A stretch of DNA of 7,711 nt. It comes from Phycisphaerales bacterium UBA2402 (lineage in GTDB: Bacteria > Planctomycetota > Phycisphaerae > Phycisphaerales > UBA1924). The DNA lies in contig DDSA01000053.1 of assembly GCA_002343715.1 (NCBI GenBank), forward strand, positions 957 through 8,667, read 5' to 3'. The translations under genes were made by a program, and so were the position numbers. Below the pieces are notes generated by a model. It saw nothing but the letters and a program-made list of their open reading frames with translations. It did not search any database and was not told the origin of the DNA. Shown here one piece after another: positions 1 through 6,250 of this stretch; position 1 is the stretch's first letter; each line of letters begins with the position of its first letter.

Positions 1-7
1 TTCGCTC

Positions 8-544
8 ATGCCCGCAACCCCAGCCATCGCCATCGTCGTCAGTCGGTACAACGGCTCCATCACCGGGGCCTTGCGCCGCGGGGCCGAGGCGGAGTTCCGC
101 AAGCGAACGGGCCAGAAGAAGGTCGCGGCGGTGATCCCAGCGCCGGGAGCATTCGAGTTGCCGGCCCTCTGCCGCGCGGCGGCGGAATCCGGGCGTTTTT
201 CCGGGGTGCTGGCGCTGGGGTGCCTGATCCGTGGTGAGACGAACCACGACTGGCACATCGCCACGGCGGTCGCGGGTGGACTGGTGGACATCACGATCCG
301 CACAGGAGTTCCCATCGCCTTCGGGTTACTCACCACCGAGACAGCGGCCCAGGCGAAGGCTCGCGCGGGCGGAGAGAAGGGCAACAAAGGGGCGGAGGCG
401 ATGTCGGCGCTTCTGGAAACCGTGGCGACGATCCGCGCGTTGGAGAAGGACTCGGCGCGGGAGTTCGAGCGGACCATCACCCGTATCAGCGCATCGCCCA
501 AGGCCGACAAGGCTCGCCGCGCGAAATCCGGAGCGGCATCGTGA
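8..544 (+). CDS. ribH: 6,7-dimethyl-8-ribityllumazine synthase
   Basis: Catalyses the penultimate step of riboflavin synthesis: condensation of 5-amino-6-ribitylamino-uracil with 3,4-dihydroxy-2-butanone 4-phosphate in the cytoplasm. Visible family motifs are VVSRYN (10-15, aromatic substrate-stacking residue then Asn), PGAFELP-like APGAFELP (45-52), GCLIRGET (71-78) followed by the expected catalytic His80, FGLLTT near 105-110, and GNKG near 124-127. The spacing between RAG and GNKG has no insertion, as in icosahedral rather than pentameric enzymes (inference). The product has 178 residues against about 155 in E. coli; the excess is a basic C-terminal tail (about 150-178) rich in Lys, Arg and Ala. 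The N-terminus is about nine residues shorter than in E. coli. Only seven bases precede the ATG and they contain no in-frame stop, so the true start may lie outside the window. Overlaps nusB by four bases. Confidence 0.95.
   Translation: MPATPAIAIVVSRYNGSITGALRRGAEAEFRKRTGQKKVAAVIPAPGAFELPALCRAAAESGRFSGVLALGCLIRGETNHDWHIATAVAGGLVDITIRTGVPIAFGLLTTETAAQAKARAGGEKGNKGAEAMSALLETVATIRALEKDSAREFERTITRISASPKADKARRAKSGAAS
530..533 (+). promoter_or_regulatory. Shine-Dalgarno site of nusB
   Basis: GGAG lies seven bases before the GTG start of nusB, inside the end of ribH. It supports the GTG at 541 as the real start, which otherwise gives an unusually long NusB N-terminus. Confidence 0.6.
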
Positions 545-1089
545 GCGCGATCGACCCGATCCGTGCCGCGGCCTTCGACGAGATCCTGCAACTTCCCGAG
601 GCCAGGGAGCACGCGGGCAGCGATGCGGCGGGCGCGATCGAGGCCATCCCCGCCGAGCACCGGGCGCGGGCGCTGCACATCGCCTCAAGACGCCTGGCCT
701 TCCAGATCCTCTTCGAAATGGACGCGCGTGGTATCTCGGACCCCGCCTTCGCGTCCAACACCCTGGCGTACGTGGACGGACTGACGCCTTTGCAGGCGGA
801 GCAGATCGCGGCCCTCATCGCCGGTGCGCACGAGCACCGCGCCAAAGCGGATGCGGTGTTCCGTGAACTCGCCCCCGAATGGCCAACCCACCGCCTCGCA
901 GGCACGGATCGGGCCATACTTCGACTGGCGTACCACGAGATCGCGAGCGGAACCACGCCCGCGCCGGTGGTCATCAACGAGGCCGTGGAACTGGCCCGGC
1001 ACTACTCCACCGACCGCTCTCCCGCCTTTATCAACGCGCTGCTGGACAAGGCGGCGAAGAACTTGAACGCACCGACCACGCCGGCTTGA
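541..1089 (+). CDS. nusB: Transcription antitermination factor NusB
   Basis: NusB binds boxA RNA with S10 (NusE) and promotes antitermination, chiefly on rRNA operons. The conserved core starts near residue 43 with ASRRLAFQILFEMD (48-61, the usual Arg-rich first helix). It ends with the diagnostic block DRAILRLAYHEI, VVINEAVELAR and PAFINALLDKAAK. The protein has 182 residues against about 140-150 for most NusB; the difference is a roughly 42-residue N-terminal extension of Ala/Glu-rich, probably helical sequence. No in-frame ATG, GTG or TTG was seen closer to the core, and the GTG start has a good Shine-Dalgarno and overlaps the ribH stop as GTGA, so the extension is probably real. ribH-nusB adjacency is common across bacteria and supports both calls. 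Translational coupling with ribH is likely. Confidence 0.93.
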   Translation: MSAIDPIRAAAFDEILQLPEAREHAGSDAAGAIEAIPAEHRARALHIASRRLAFQILFEMDARGISDPAFASNTLAYVDGLTPLQAEQIAALIAGAHEHRAKADAVFRELAPEWPTHRLAGTDRAILRLAYHEIASGTTPAPVVINEAVELARHYSTDRSPAFINALLDKAAKNLNAPTTPA

Positions 1090-1144
1090 TTGCTCAACCC
1101 GACGTCTTCCAACCTCATCACCCCGAGTCACGATCTACGTTCCC

Positions 1145-2077
1145 ATGGCGCTCTTCCGTTCACTGATCGACAAGTTCAAGCAGGGCCTGGAAAAGACCCG
1201 GCAGACGCTCATCACGGGCGTGCAGGGGCTGCGGAATCTCCTGCTGGGGCGGAAACTCGATGCCGCGCTCATCGCGGACCTTGAGCGCAGACTCCTGGAG
1301 GCGGATGTGGGGCCGAAGACCACGGGGAGACTGATCGAACAGATCCGGGCCGATTTCGCGGCGGGCAAACTGGAGACGGGCGATCAGGTGCTCGAGTACC
1401 TGAAGGCGGAACTCAAGGCACTCTGGCCGCCGGAGGATCGTGCCCTGCGCTTCGCCCAGAGCGGGCCGACGGTGATTCTTGTGACCGGCGTGAACGGCGC
1501 GGGCAAGACCACGAGCATCGCCAAACTCTGCCGGATGCTGCGTCACGAAGGCAAGACTGTCCTCCTGGGCGCGTGCGACACGTTCCGCGCCGGGGCTGTG
1601 GCACAACTGGAAATCTGGAGCGAACGCCTGGGCGTGGAGGTGGTGAAAGGGGCGCAGGGGGGCGACCCGGCGGCGGTGGCCTTCGACGCGTGCGCCGCGG
1701 CGAAAGCCCGGGGCGTGGACGTGCTGATCCTCGATACCGCCGGGCGGCTCCAGACGCAGGACCCGCTGATGCGGCAACTGGCGAAGATCCGCGCGGTGGC
1801 GGCGAAGCAGATCCCCGGCGCGCCTCACGAGACAATCCTGGTGCTCGACGCGACCGCGGGGCAGAACGCCCTGCGACAGGCCGAGGAGTTCGGCAAGACG
1901 GTCGGCGTGACCAGCATCTTTCTGTCCAAACTTGACGGCACCGCACGGGGCGGCATCGTCATCGCAGTGCGAGAGACGACACACATCCCGGTCAAGTTCA
2001 TCGGCCTGGGCGAGACGCCCGACGACTGTCAGGCCTTCGACCCAGAGGCGTTCGTGGAGGCGATGTTCGCGGCATAA
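1145..2077 (+). CDS. ftsY: Signal recognition particle receptor FtsY
   Basis: SRP-family GTPase that docks SRP-ribosome complexes at the membrane. An amphipathic N-terminal segment (MALFRSLIDKFKQGLEKTR) is the likely membrane-targeting helix, followed by the helical N domain (to about 100) and the G domain. GTPase motifs are GVNGAGKTT (115-123, P-loop), DTFRAGAVAQL, DTAGR (197-201), SKLDGTARGG (261-270) and GLGE near 286. The 310-residue length means the long acidic A domain of E. coli FtsY is absent, as in many bacteria. The G4 motif normally reads TKLDG; here it is SKLDG, a conservative change. DTFRAGAV replaces the common DTFRAAAV. It follows nusB by 55 bases with no visible Shine-Dalgarno. 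TACGTT (1136-1141) resembles a -10 element but sits only three bases before the ATG. FtsY rather than Ffh because there is no methionine-rich M domain. Confidence 0.95.
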   Translation: MALFRSLIDKFKQGLEKTRQTLITGVQGLRNLLLGRKLDAALIADLERRLLEADVGPKTTGRLIEQIRADFAAGKLETGDQVLEYLKAELKALWPPEDRALRFAQSGPTVILVTGVNGAGKTTSIAKLCRMLRHEGKTVLLGACDTFRAGAVAQLEIWSERLGVEVVKGAQGGDPAAVAFDACAAAKARGVDVLILDTAGRLQTQDPLMRQLAKIRAVAAKQIPGAPHETILVLDATAGQNALRQAEEFGKTVGVTSIFLSKLDGTARGGIVIAVRETTHIPVKFIGLGETPDDCQAFDPEAFVEAMFAA

Positions 2078-2177
2078 CCGTTTGCGGGATACCCCCGGCG
2101 GCCCGCTCAAGAGTGTTCGTGCCGTCCACCGGTCGCGTCCCTCTCACTCCCCCGAAATCCCGAGACGATGTTGGCTC

Positions 2178-2183
2178 TAACAT
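2178..2183 (+). promoter_or_regulatory. Possible -10 element for pdxJ, leaderless type
   Basis: TAACAT fits the TANNNT pattern and ends five bases before the ATG at 2189. No convincing -35 hexamer is seen 16-18 bases upstream. It is listed because similar hexamers precede two other genes in the window at the same distance. Weak on its own. Confidence 0.3.
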
Positions 2184-2188
2184 TCCAC

Positions 2189-2989
2189 ATGCCCCTCCTG
2201 TGCGTGAATATCGACCACGTGGCAACGGTGCGGCAGGCGCGGTACCGGGGTGGCCCGGACTACGGCGAGCCGGACGTGATGCGCGCGGCGCTTGATGCCG
2301 AGTTGGGCGGCGCCGACGGGATCACGGTTCACCTGCGTGAAGATCGTCGGCACATCACCGATCGGGATGTTGACCTCCTCCGCGAATCGGTGCGTGTGAA
2401 GTTCAACCTCGAGATGGCCGCGACGGACGAGATGGTGGGCATCGCGGAGCGGATCCGCCCGCACACGGCGATGCTGGTGCCCGAGGGTCGGCACGAGGTG
2501 ACGACCGAGGGCGGGCTGGATGTTGCCGGGCAGCGCGCCCGGCTGAAAGAAGTCGTGGCTCGGCTGCGCGCAGTCGGTTGCGTCGCTTCGGCCTTTATCG
2601 ATGCGGAGGAGAAACAGGTGGAGGCGGCGGCGGCGTGCGGGTTCGACGTGTGCGAGGTGCACACGGGGCCGTACGCCGCGGCGTTCTTCGCAACGGGAGG
2701 GGATTTTCGGGCAGGTTCGCTGATGGCCGAGTACGGCAAGGTGTGGCGTGCGGGCTGGAAGATCCGAGAGTCGGGCATGAGGTTCAACGCGGGGCACGCG
2801 CTGAACTACGTGAACGTGGGGCCGGTGGCGGCGATACCCGGGGTTCGGGAACTGCACATCGGCCACTCGATCGTGTCGAGGGCGATTCATCGAGGGCTGA
2901 CGGGGGCGGTGCGTGACATGAACAGTGCGATCCACTCGGCCCATGTGCCGCAGGAGTGGGCTGTGGCGGAAAAGGACTATTTCGTATGA
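2189..2989 (+). CDS. pdxJ: Pyridoxine 5'-phosphate synthase
   Basis: Joins 1-deoxy-D-xylulose 5-phosphate with 3-amino-1-hydroxyacetone 1-phosphate to form pyridoxine 5'-phosphate, the ring-closing step of the DXP-dependent vitamin B6 route, in a cytoplasmic TIM barrel. Hallmarks are VNIDHVATVRQAR (6-18), ITVHLREDRRHITD (45-58, with catalytic His48), FNLEMA (72-77, Glu75), LVPEGRHEVTTEGG, EVHTGPYA, NAGHALNYVN and ELHIGHSIV. It has 266 residues from this ATG, against about 240 for E. coli. An in-frame ATG at 2168 would add seven residues. The ATG at 2189 is preferred because MPLLCVNIDH lines up with the usual family N-terminus, but neither start has a strong Shine-Dalgarno. The stop overlaps the start of the dinB-like gene as ATGA. 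The presence of pdxJ implies de novo B6 synthesis by the DXP-dependent route. Confidence 0.95.
   Translation: MPLLCVNIDHVATVRQARYRGGPDYGEPDVMRAALDAELGGADGITVHLREDRRHITDRDVDLLRESVRVKFNLEMAATDEMVGIAERIRPHTAMLVPEGRHEVTTEGGLDVAGQRARLKEVVARLRAVGCVASAFIDAEEKQVEAAAACGFDVCEVHTGPYAAAFFATGGDFRAGSLMAEYGKVWRAGWKIRESGMRFNAGHALNYVNVGPVAAIPGVRELHIGHSIVSRAIHRGLTGAVRDMNSAIHSAHVPQEWAVAEKDYFV
2972..2976 (+). promoter_or_regulatory. Shine-Dalgarno site of the dinB-like gene
   Basis: AAGGA lies nine bases before the ATG at 2986, inside the last codons of pdxJ. It decides for that start over an in-frame ATG at 2956, which would bury the start deeper in pdxJ. Confidence 0.65.
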
Positions 2990-3480
2990 GCAACCCCGGG
3001 ATCGCGCGATTCAAGAGACAACTCGCGGCGGAGTCGTGGGCCAACGATCTGGCCTTGCGCTCTCTGTCGAGCGTGCCCGATCAGTTCCGTCACAGCGGCG
3101 CGTACCAGCGGGCGGTGCAACTGTTGCCGCACAATCAACTTGCCCGCGGGTTGTGGCTGGCGCGGTTGCGGGGCGAATCTCACGGGACAATCGCGGATTG
3201 GTTCCCGGCGTGGACCGAGGCACAGACGCGGGCCGAGTGCGCCCGTTTGGATGCGGCGTGGGGTGCGTACCTTGATTCACTGACCGACGCGGACCTGCCG
3301 CGCCCGTGCCGGTACGCCAGCACCGAAGGAAAAGCCTATGAGAGTGTGGTGGAAGACATCATCATCCACGTCTTCAACCACTCGACCTATCACCGGGGAC
3401 AACTCGCCCGGCTGGTAACGGAGTGCGGCGGGGATCGGGCCGGCACCGATTACATCGCTCATAGTCGGCGCGTGCTCTGA
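2986..3480 (+). CDS. DinB/YfiT-family putative metal-dependent protein
   Basis: A 164-residue protein of the DinB-like superfamily, four-helix bundles that usually hold a divalent metal through three histidines. The triad is visible: His49 in LLPHNQL, and His132 and His136 in VFNHSTYHRGQL, which is close to the family signature; His128 lies one turn earlier. Helix 1 includes ESWAND. Family members include thiol S-transferases acting with bacillithiol or mycothiol, maleylpyruvate isomerases and damage-inducible proteins. Substrate cannot be told from sequence, and the name does not mean DNA polymerase IV. The gene starts inside the pdxJ stop (ATGA) with a good Shine-Dalgarno, and folC follows after 22 bases. 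It is therefore very probably co-expressed with B6 and folate genes. There is no signal peptide, so it is cytoplasmic. Confidence 0.85.
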   Translation: MSNPGIARFKRQLAAESWANDLALRSLSSVPDQFRHSGAYQRAVQLLPHNQLARGLWLARLRGESHGTIADWFPAWTEAQTRAECARLDAAWGAYLDSLTDADLPRPCRYASTEGKAYESVVEDIIIHVFNHSTYHRGQLARLVTECGGDRAGTDYIAHSRRVL

Positions 3481-3502
3481 AACAAGACTGGGGGGCAGGG
3501 GG

Positions 3503-4846
3503 ATGGAGCGGGATCGCGGCAGCAAGAGAGCGGAGGGGGATTCGTCGGGAAGGTTGCGCAAGCGTCTCGACTTCGAGCGTTCGACCGATCGGCGAACCGA
3601 TGCGGGCCGGGCGCTGGGTCTCGAGCGGATGAAGGCGCTGATGCGGGCGCTCGATGATCCGCAGCTGGCCTGCCGCGTGGTCCACGTCGCGGGGAGCAAG
3701 GGCAAAGGCAGCGTGTGCGAGATGGTGGCGGCGGCGGCGCAGGGGTGCGGGTGCGTTGCGGGGTTGTATACCAGCCCGCACCTGGTCGATCTGCGGGAGC
3801 GCATCCGTGTCGGCGGGCGCATGATCTCCGAGTCGGACTTTGTCGCCGCGCTGACCGAAGTGGAAAGGGCGGAGGCCTGCTTGCCGGAATCGCTCCGCCC
3901 GGTGACTCATTTCGAGGCGGTCACCGCCGCGGCATTCATGTATTTCCGTTCGCGGGCTGTGGATGTCGCGGTGATCGAGACAGGTATGGGCGGCCTGCTG
4001 GACGCGACCAACGTTGTCCGGCCTGACATCAGCCTCATCGCGTCGATCCAGATGGAGCACGCGGACGTATTGGGGCAGACGCTGGCCGAAATCGCCCGGC
4101 ACAAGGCGGGCATTATCAAACCGCACACCCCGGCGGCGACCGTCCCGCAGGCCGCGGAGGTCCTGGCGGTGCTTCGTCATGCCGCGGAATCCGCGGACGC
4201 GCCGTTGGCGGTGGTGGGAGAAGAGTCGCTCATCCGCGTTGAACGGAGTTCGGCGGCCGGGACGTCACGGTTGATGATCCGGGCGGCCCGCGGATGGTTC
4301 GGGCCATTCACGTGCCCGCTGCCGGGCGAGCATCAGATGATGAACACCGCGCTGGCGCTGGCAGGGTTGGAAAGACTGCGCGAGACGGGGCTGCCTATCA
4401 CGGCGGACGGAGTCTCGCGCGGGCTGGCCAAGACGCCGCGCCGGGGGCGGATGGAGTTGATCGCCCGCTCACCACGCGTGGTGGTGGATGGAGCGCACAC
4501 GCCGGACTCGATACGGGCTCTGTTGGCCGCGTTGCCGAAGGAGTTTCCGCACGATTCATTGCTGGTGGTCTTCGGCTGCTCGCACGACAAGGATGCGGGA
4601 GGGATGCTCGATGCGCTCTGCCGCGCGGCGGACAAAGTGATCCTCGCGGCGGCCTCTGGCGGGCGAGCGATGCCCGTCGAGGTACTCCGAGCACTGTGTC
4701 ACGATGGGGTCGGCGCGGAAGTTCAATCGTCACGGGATGTCGTGTCGGCCGTCCGTGCGGCGCGTTCCGCGGCATCGGCGGACGATGTGGTGCTCGTGAC
4801 GGGGTCGTTCGCTGTGGCGGGGGAGGCCAAGAGCGCCGTGGCGTAG
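3503..4846 (+). CDS. folC: Bifunctional folylpolyglutamate synthase/dihydrofolate synthase
   Basis: ATP-dependent Mur-ligase-family enzyme that adds glutamate to dihydropteroate and/or folates. Motifs: LERMKALMRAL just before the core, HVAGSKGKGS (61-70, P-loop), YTSPHLVDLRERIRVGG, VIETGMGG (157-164, Glu159 in the metal/ATP site), DATNVV, HADVLGQTLAEIARHKAGIIK, PLPGEHQMMNTALAL, GRMELI, and DGAHTPDS (329-336) in the C-terminal glutamate-binding domain. At 447 residues it is near the usual length. The C-terminal signature is more often DGAHNP; Thr333 replaces Asn. The first 20 or so residues are polar, charged and poorly conserved in kind, so a later start cannot be excluded, but the LDFERS segment near 23-28 resembles the conserved FolC N-terminus. 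G-rich sequence immediately precedes the ATG. The gene ends 10 bases from the converging DAHP synthase gene. Whether it has both activities cannot be judged. Confidence 0.93.
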   Translation: MERDRGSKRAEGDSSGRLRKRLDFERSTDRRTDAGRALGLERMKALMRALDDPQLACRVVHVAGSKGKGSVCEMVAAAAQGCGCVAGLYTSPHLVDLRERIRVGGRMISESDFVAALTEVERAEACLPESLRPVTHFEAVTAAAFMYFRSRAVDVAVIETGMGGLLDATNVVRPDISLIASIQMEHADVLGQTLAEIARHKAGIIKPHTPAATVPQAAEVLAVLRHAAESADAPLAVVGEESLIRVERSSAAGTSRLMIRAARGWFGPFTCPLPGEHQMMNTALALAGLERLRETGLPITADGVSRGLAKTPRRGRMELIARSPRVVVDGAHTPDSIRALLAALPKEFPHDSLLVVFGCSHDKDAGGMLDALCRAADKVILAAASGGRAMPVEVLRALCHDGVGAEVQSSRDVVSAVRAARSAASADDVVLVTGSFAVAGEAKSAVA

Positions 4847-4856
4847 AACGGAACGG

Positions 4857-6218
4857 CTATGCGAGCCGGCCCATCCGCCGTGCGAGCAGAAAGGCGAGTT
4901 CAAGGGCCTGCTGGTAGTTGAGTCGGGGGTCGCAGAGACTGACGTAGTTGGTCGAAAGGTCGGCCTCGGTGATGCCCGAAGCGCCCCCGATGCACTCGGT
5001 GACGTCTTCGCCGGTGAGTTCAAAATGAACACCGCCGAGAAAGGTGCCGCTCTGTTCATGCACACCCGCGGTCCCCTCGAGTTCATCGAGAATAGCGTCG
5101 AAGGAACGGGTCTTGACGCCCTTCGCGGTGGTGGTGCTGTTGCCGTGCATGGGATCGCACATCCACAGGACGGGGCGTTCGCCCACAGCGCGGATGATCC
5201 CGGGCAGCGCCTCTCGCACCTTCGCCGCGCCCATGCGGGCGATCAGCACGAGTTTGCCCGGTTCATGCCGCGGGTTGAGTCGATCGCAGAGCGAGGCGAT
5301 CTCATCGGGCGCGGCCGCGTGACCGATCTTGACGCCGATGGGATTCCGGATACCCCGGAAATACTCGACATGCGCACCGTCCGCGCTGCGGGTTCGATCC
5401 CCGATCCACGGCAGGTGGGTGGTGAGGTTGTAATGGCCCTCCCGCCGCGGCACGCGTCTTGTTTGAGCGGCTTCGTAATACAGATTGAGGCCCTCGTGGC
5501 TGGTAAAGAACTCGACCCGGGTGATGTCGTCCACGGCGCGCTCGCCCAGGGCCTCCATGAAGCGCAGGCCGTCGGCGAGGTTGGCGGTCATGCGCTGGTA
5601 CTCGGCCCGCATACCGGGTGAAAGGCTGGCGTGGGAGAAGAAAGAGAGATCCCAGTATTCGGGGTGGTGCAGGTCGGCGAACCCGCCCTCGACCAGGGAT
5701 CGGATGAAGTTGAGCGTGATGGCAGCGTGCTGATAGGCGCTGACCATGAGGCGAGGGTCGGGCGTACGGGCTTCTCGAGTGAACTCGGCCCGGTTGACCA
5801 GGTCGCCGAAGTAACTGGGCAGTGTCTGGCCCGCGCGCGTTTCGGTGGGGCTGCTGCGGGGCTTGGCGTACTGGCCCGCGAAGCGGCCGATGCGGGTCAC
5901 GGGCTTCTTCATGCCGTGGACCAGCACGAGGGACATCTGAAGAAGTATCTTGAGCTTGTTGGCGATGAGGTCGGCCCGGCAGTCGGCGATCGTCTCGGCG
6001 CAGTCCCCCCCCTGCAGGATGAAGCGTTTCCCCGCCTGTGCCTCGGCGATCTCCGCGCGGAGACGCTCGATCTCCCACGAGGTGACCAGGGGCGGAAGGC
6101 TGCGCAGCGTGCCCTCCGCCGCGGCAAGGGCCGCGGTGTCGGGGTACGAGATTCCCTGTGCCGCGGGGCGGAGTTTCCAGGACTCGGGGGACCAGTTGAT
6201 CGGATCTGTGTGGGACAA
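4857..6218 (-). CDS. aroG: Class II 3-deoxy-7-phosphoheptulonate (DAHP) synthase
   Basis: Condenses phosphoenolpyruvate with erythrose 4-phosphate, the entry reaction of aromatic amino-acid synthesis. It is class II (plant/Mycobacterium type): WSPESW (9-14), QGGDCAE (69-75), RIGRFAGQYAKPRS (109-122), NPIGVKIG, MCDPMHGNS, GVHFELTGEDVTEC and DPRLNYQQALE. The expected metal ligands are Cys73, His358, Glu400 and Asp430, a constant offset of 11 (14 for the Cys) from my recollection of the M. tuberculosis enzyme. Arg112 and Lys119 are the likely substrate-binding pair. The 453-residue length is normal. The start is TTG: there is no in-frame ATG or GTG upstream before the preceding gene and none before the conserved WSPESW. 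No Shine-Dalgarno is seen, but TACAAT lies five bases upstream. It follows the thioredoxin-like gene by 32 bases. The symbol is borrowed from M. tuberculosis. Confidence 0.95.
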   Translation of the reverse strand: MSHTDPINWSPESWKLRPAAQGISYPDTAALAAAEGTLRSLPPLVTSWEIERLRAEIAEAQAGKRFILQGGDCAETIADCRADLIANKLKILLQMSLVLVHGMKKPVTRIGRFAGQYAKPRSSPTETRAGQTLPSYFGDLVNRAEFTREARTPDPRLMVSAYQHAAITLNFIRSLVEGGFADLHHPEYWDLSFFSHASLSPGMRAEYQRMTANLADGLRFMEALGERAVDDITRVEFFTSHEGLNLYYEAAQTRRVPRREGHYNLTTHLPWIGDRTRSADGAHVEYFRGIRNPIGVKIGHAAAPDEIASLCDRLNPRHEPGKLVLIARMGAAKVREALPGIIRAVGERPVLWMCDPMHGNSTTTAKGVKTRSFDAILDELEGTAGVHEQSGTFLGGVHFELTGEDVTECIGGASGITEADLSTNYVSLCDPRLNYQQALELAFLLARRMGRLA

Positions 6219-6223
6219 GCGGG

Positions 6224-6229
6224 ATTGTA
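6224..6229 (-). promoter_or_regulatory. Possible -10 element for DAHP synthase, leaderless type
   Basis: On the minus strand TACAAT (five of six matches to TATAAT) ends five bases before the TTG start. The -35 region is weak (GAACCC at 17 bases or CTGAAC at 19). If used, transcription would begin at or within a base or two of the start codon, giving a leaderless or near-leaderless message independent of the upstream gene. Confidence 0.4.
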
Positions 6230-6250
6230 TTTCAACAGGGGTCGCGGGGT

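Noticed and set aside
2086..2108. Possible hairpin after ftsY (GCGGG and CCCGC with a long loop)
   Set aside because: A five-base stem with a 13-base loop and no U tract is too weak to call a terminator in such GC-rich sequence.
1160..2110. 316-codon open frame on the minus strand opposite ftsY
   Set aside because: Shadow of GC-rich codon use. Its translation is Arg/His/Pro-rich with no recognisable motif, and the plus-strand FtsY motifs are unmistakable.
2177..2944. 255-codon minus-strand open frame opposite pdxJ
   Set aside because: It mirrors the PdxJ frame, has low-complexity Arg/His composition and no domain signature.
2956..2985. Earlier ATG start for the dinB-like gene
   Set aside because: The ATG at 2986 has AAGGA at nine bases and the classic ATGA overlap; the extra ten residues have no family support.
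3374..4180. 268-codon minus-strand open frame opposite dinB-like and folC
   Set aside because: Antisense to two well-supported genes; Arg/His-rich with no family motif.
6219..6250. Aromatic amino-acid leader peptide or attenuator before DAHP synthase
   Set aside because: Only 32 bases separate it from the previous gene, with no run of Trp, Phe or Tyr codons and no alternative hairpins.
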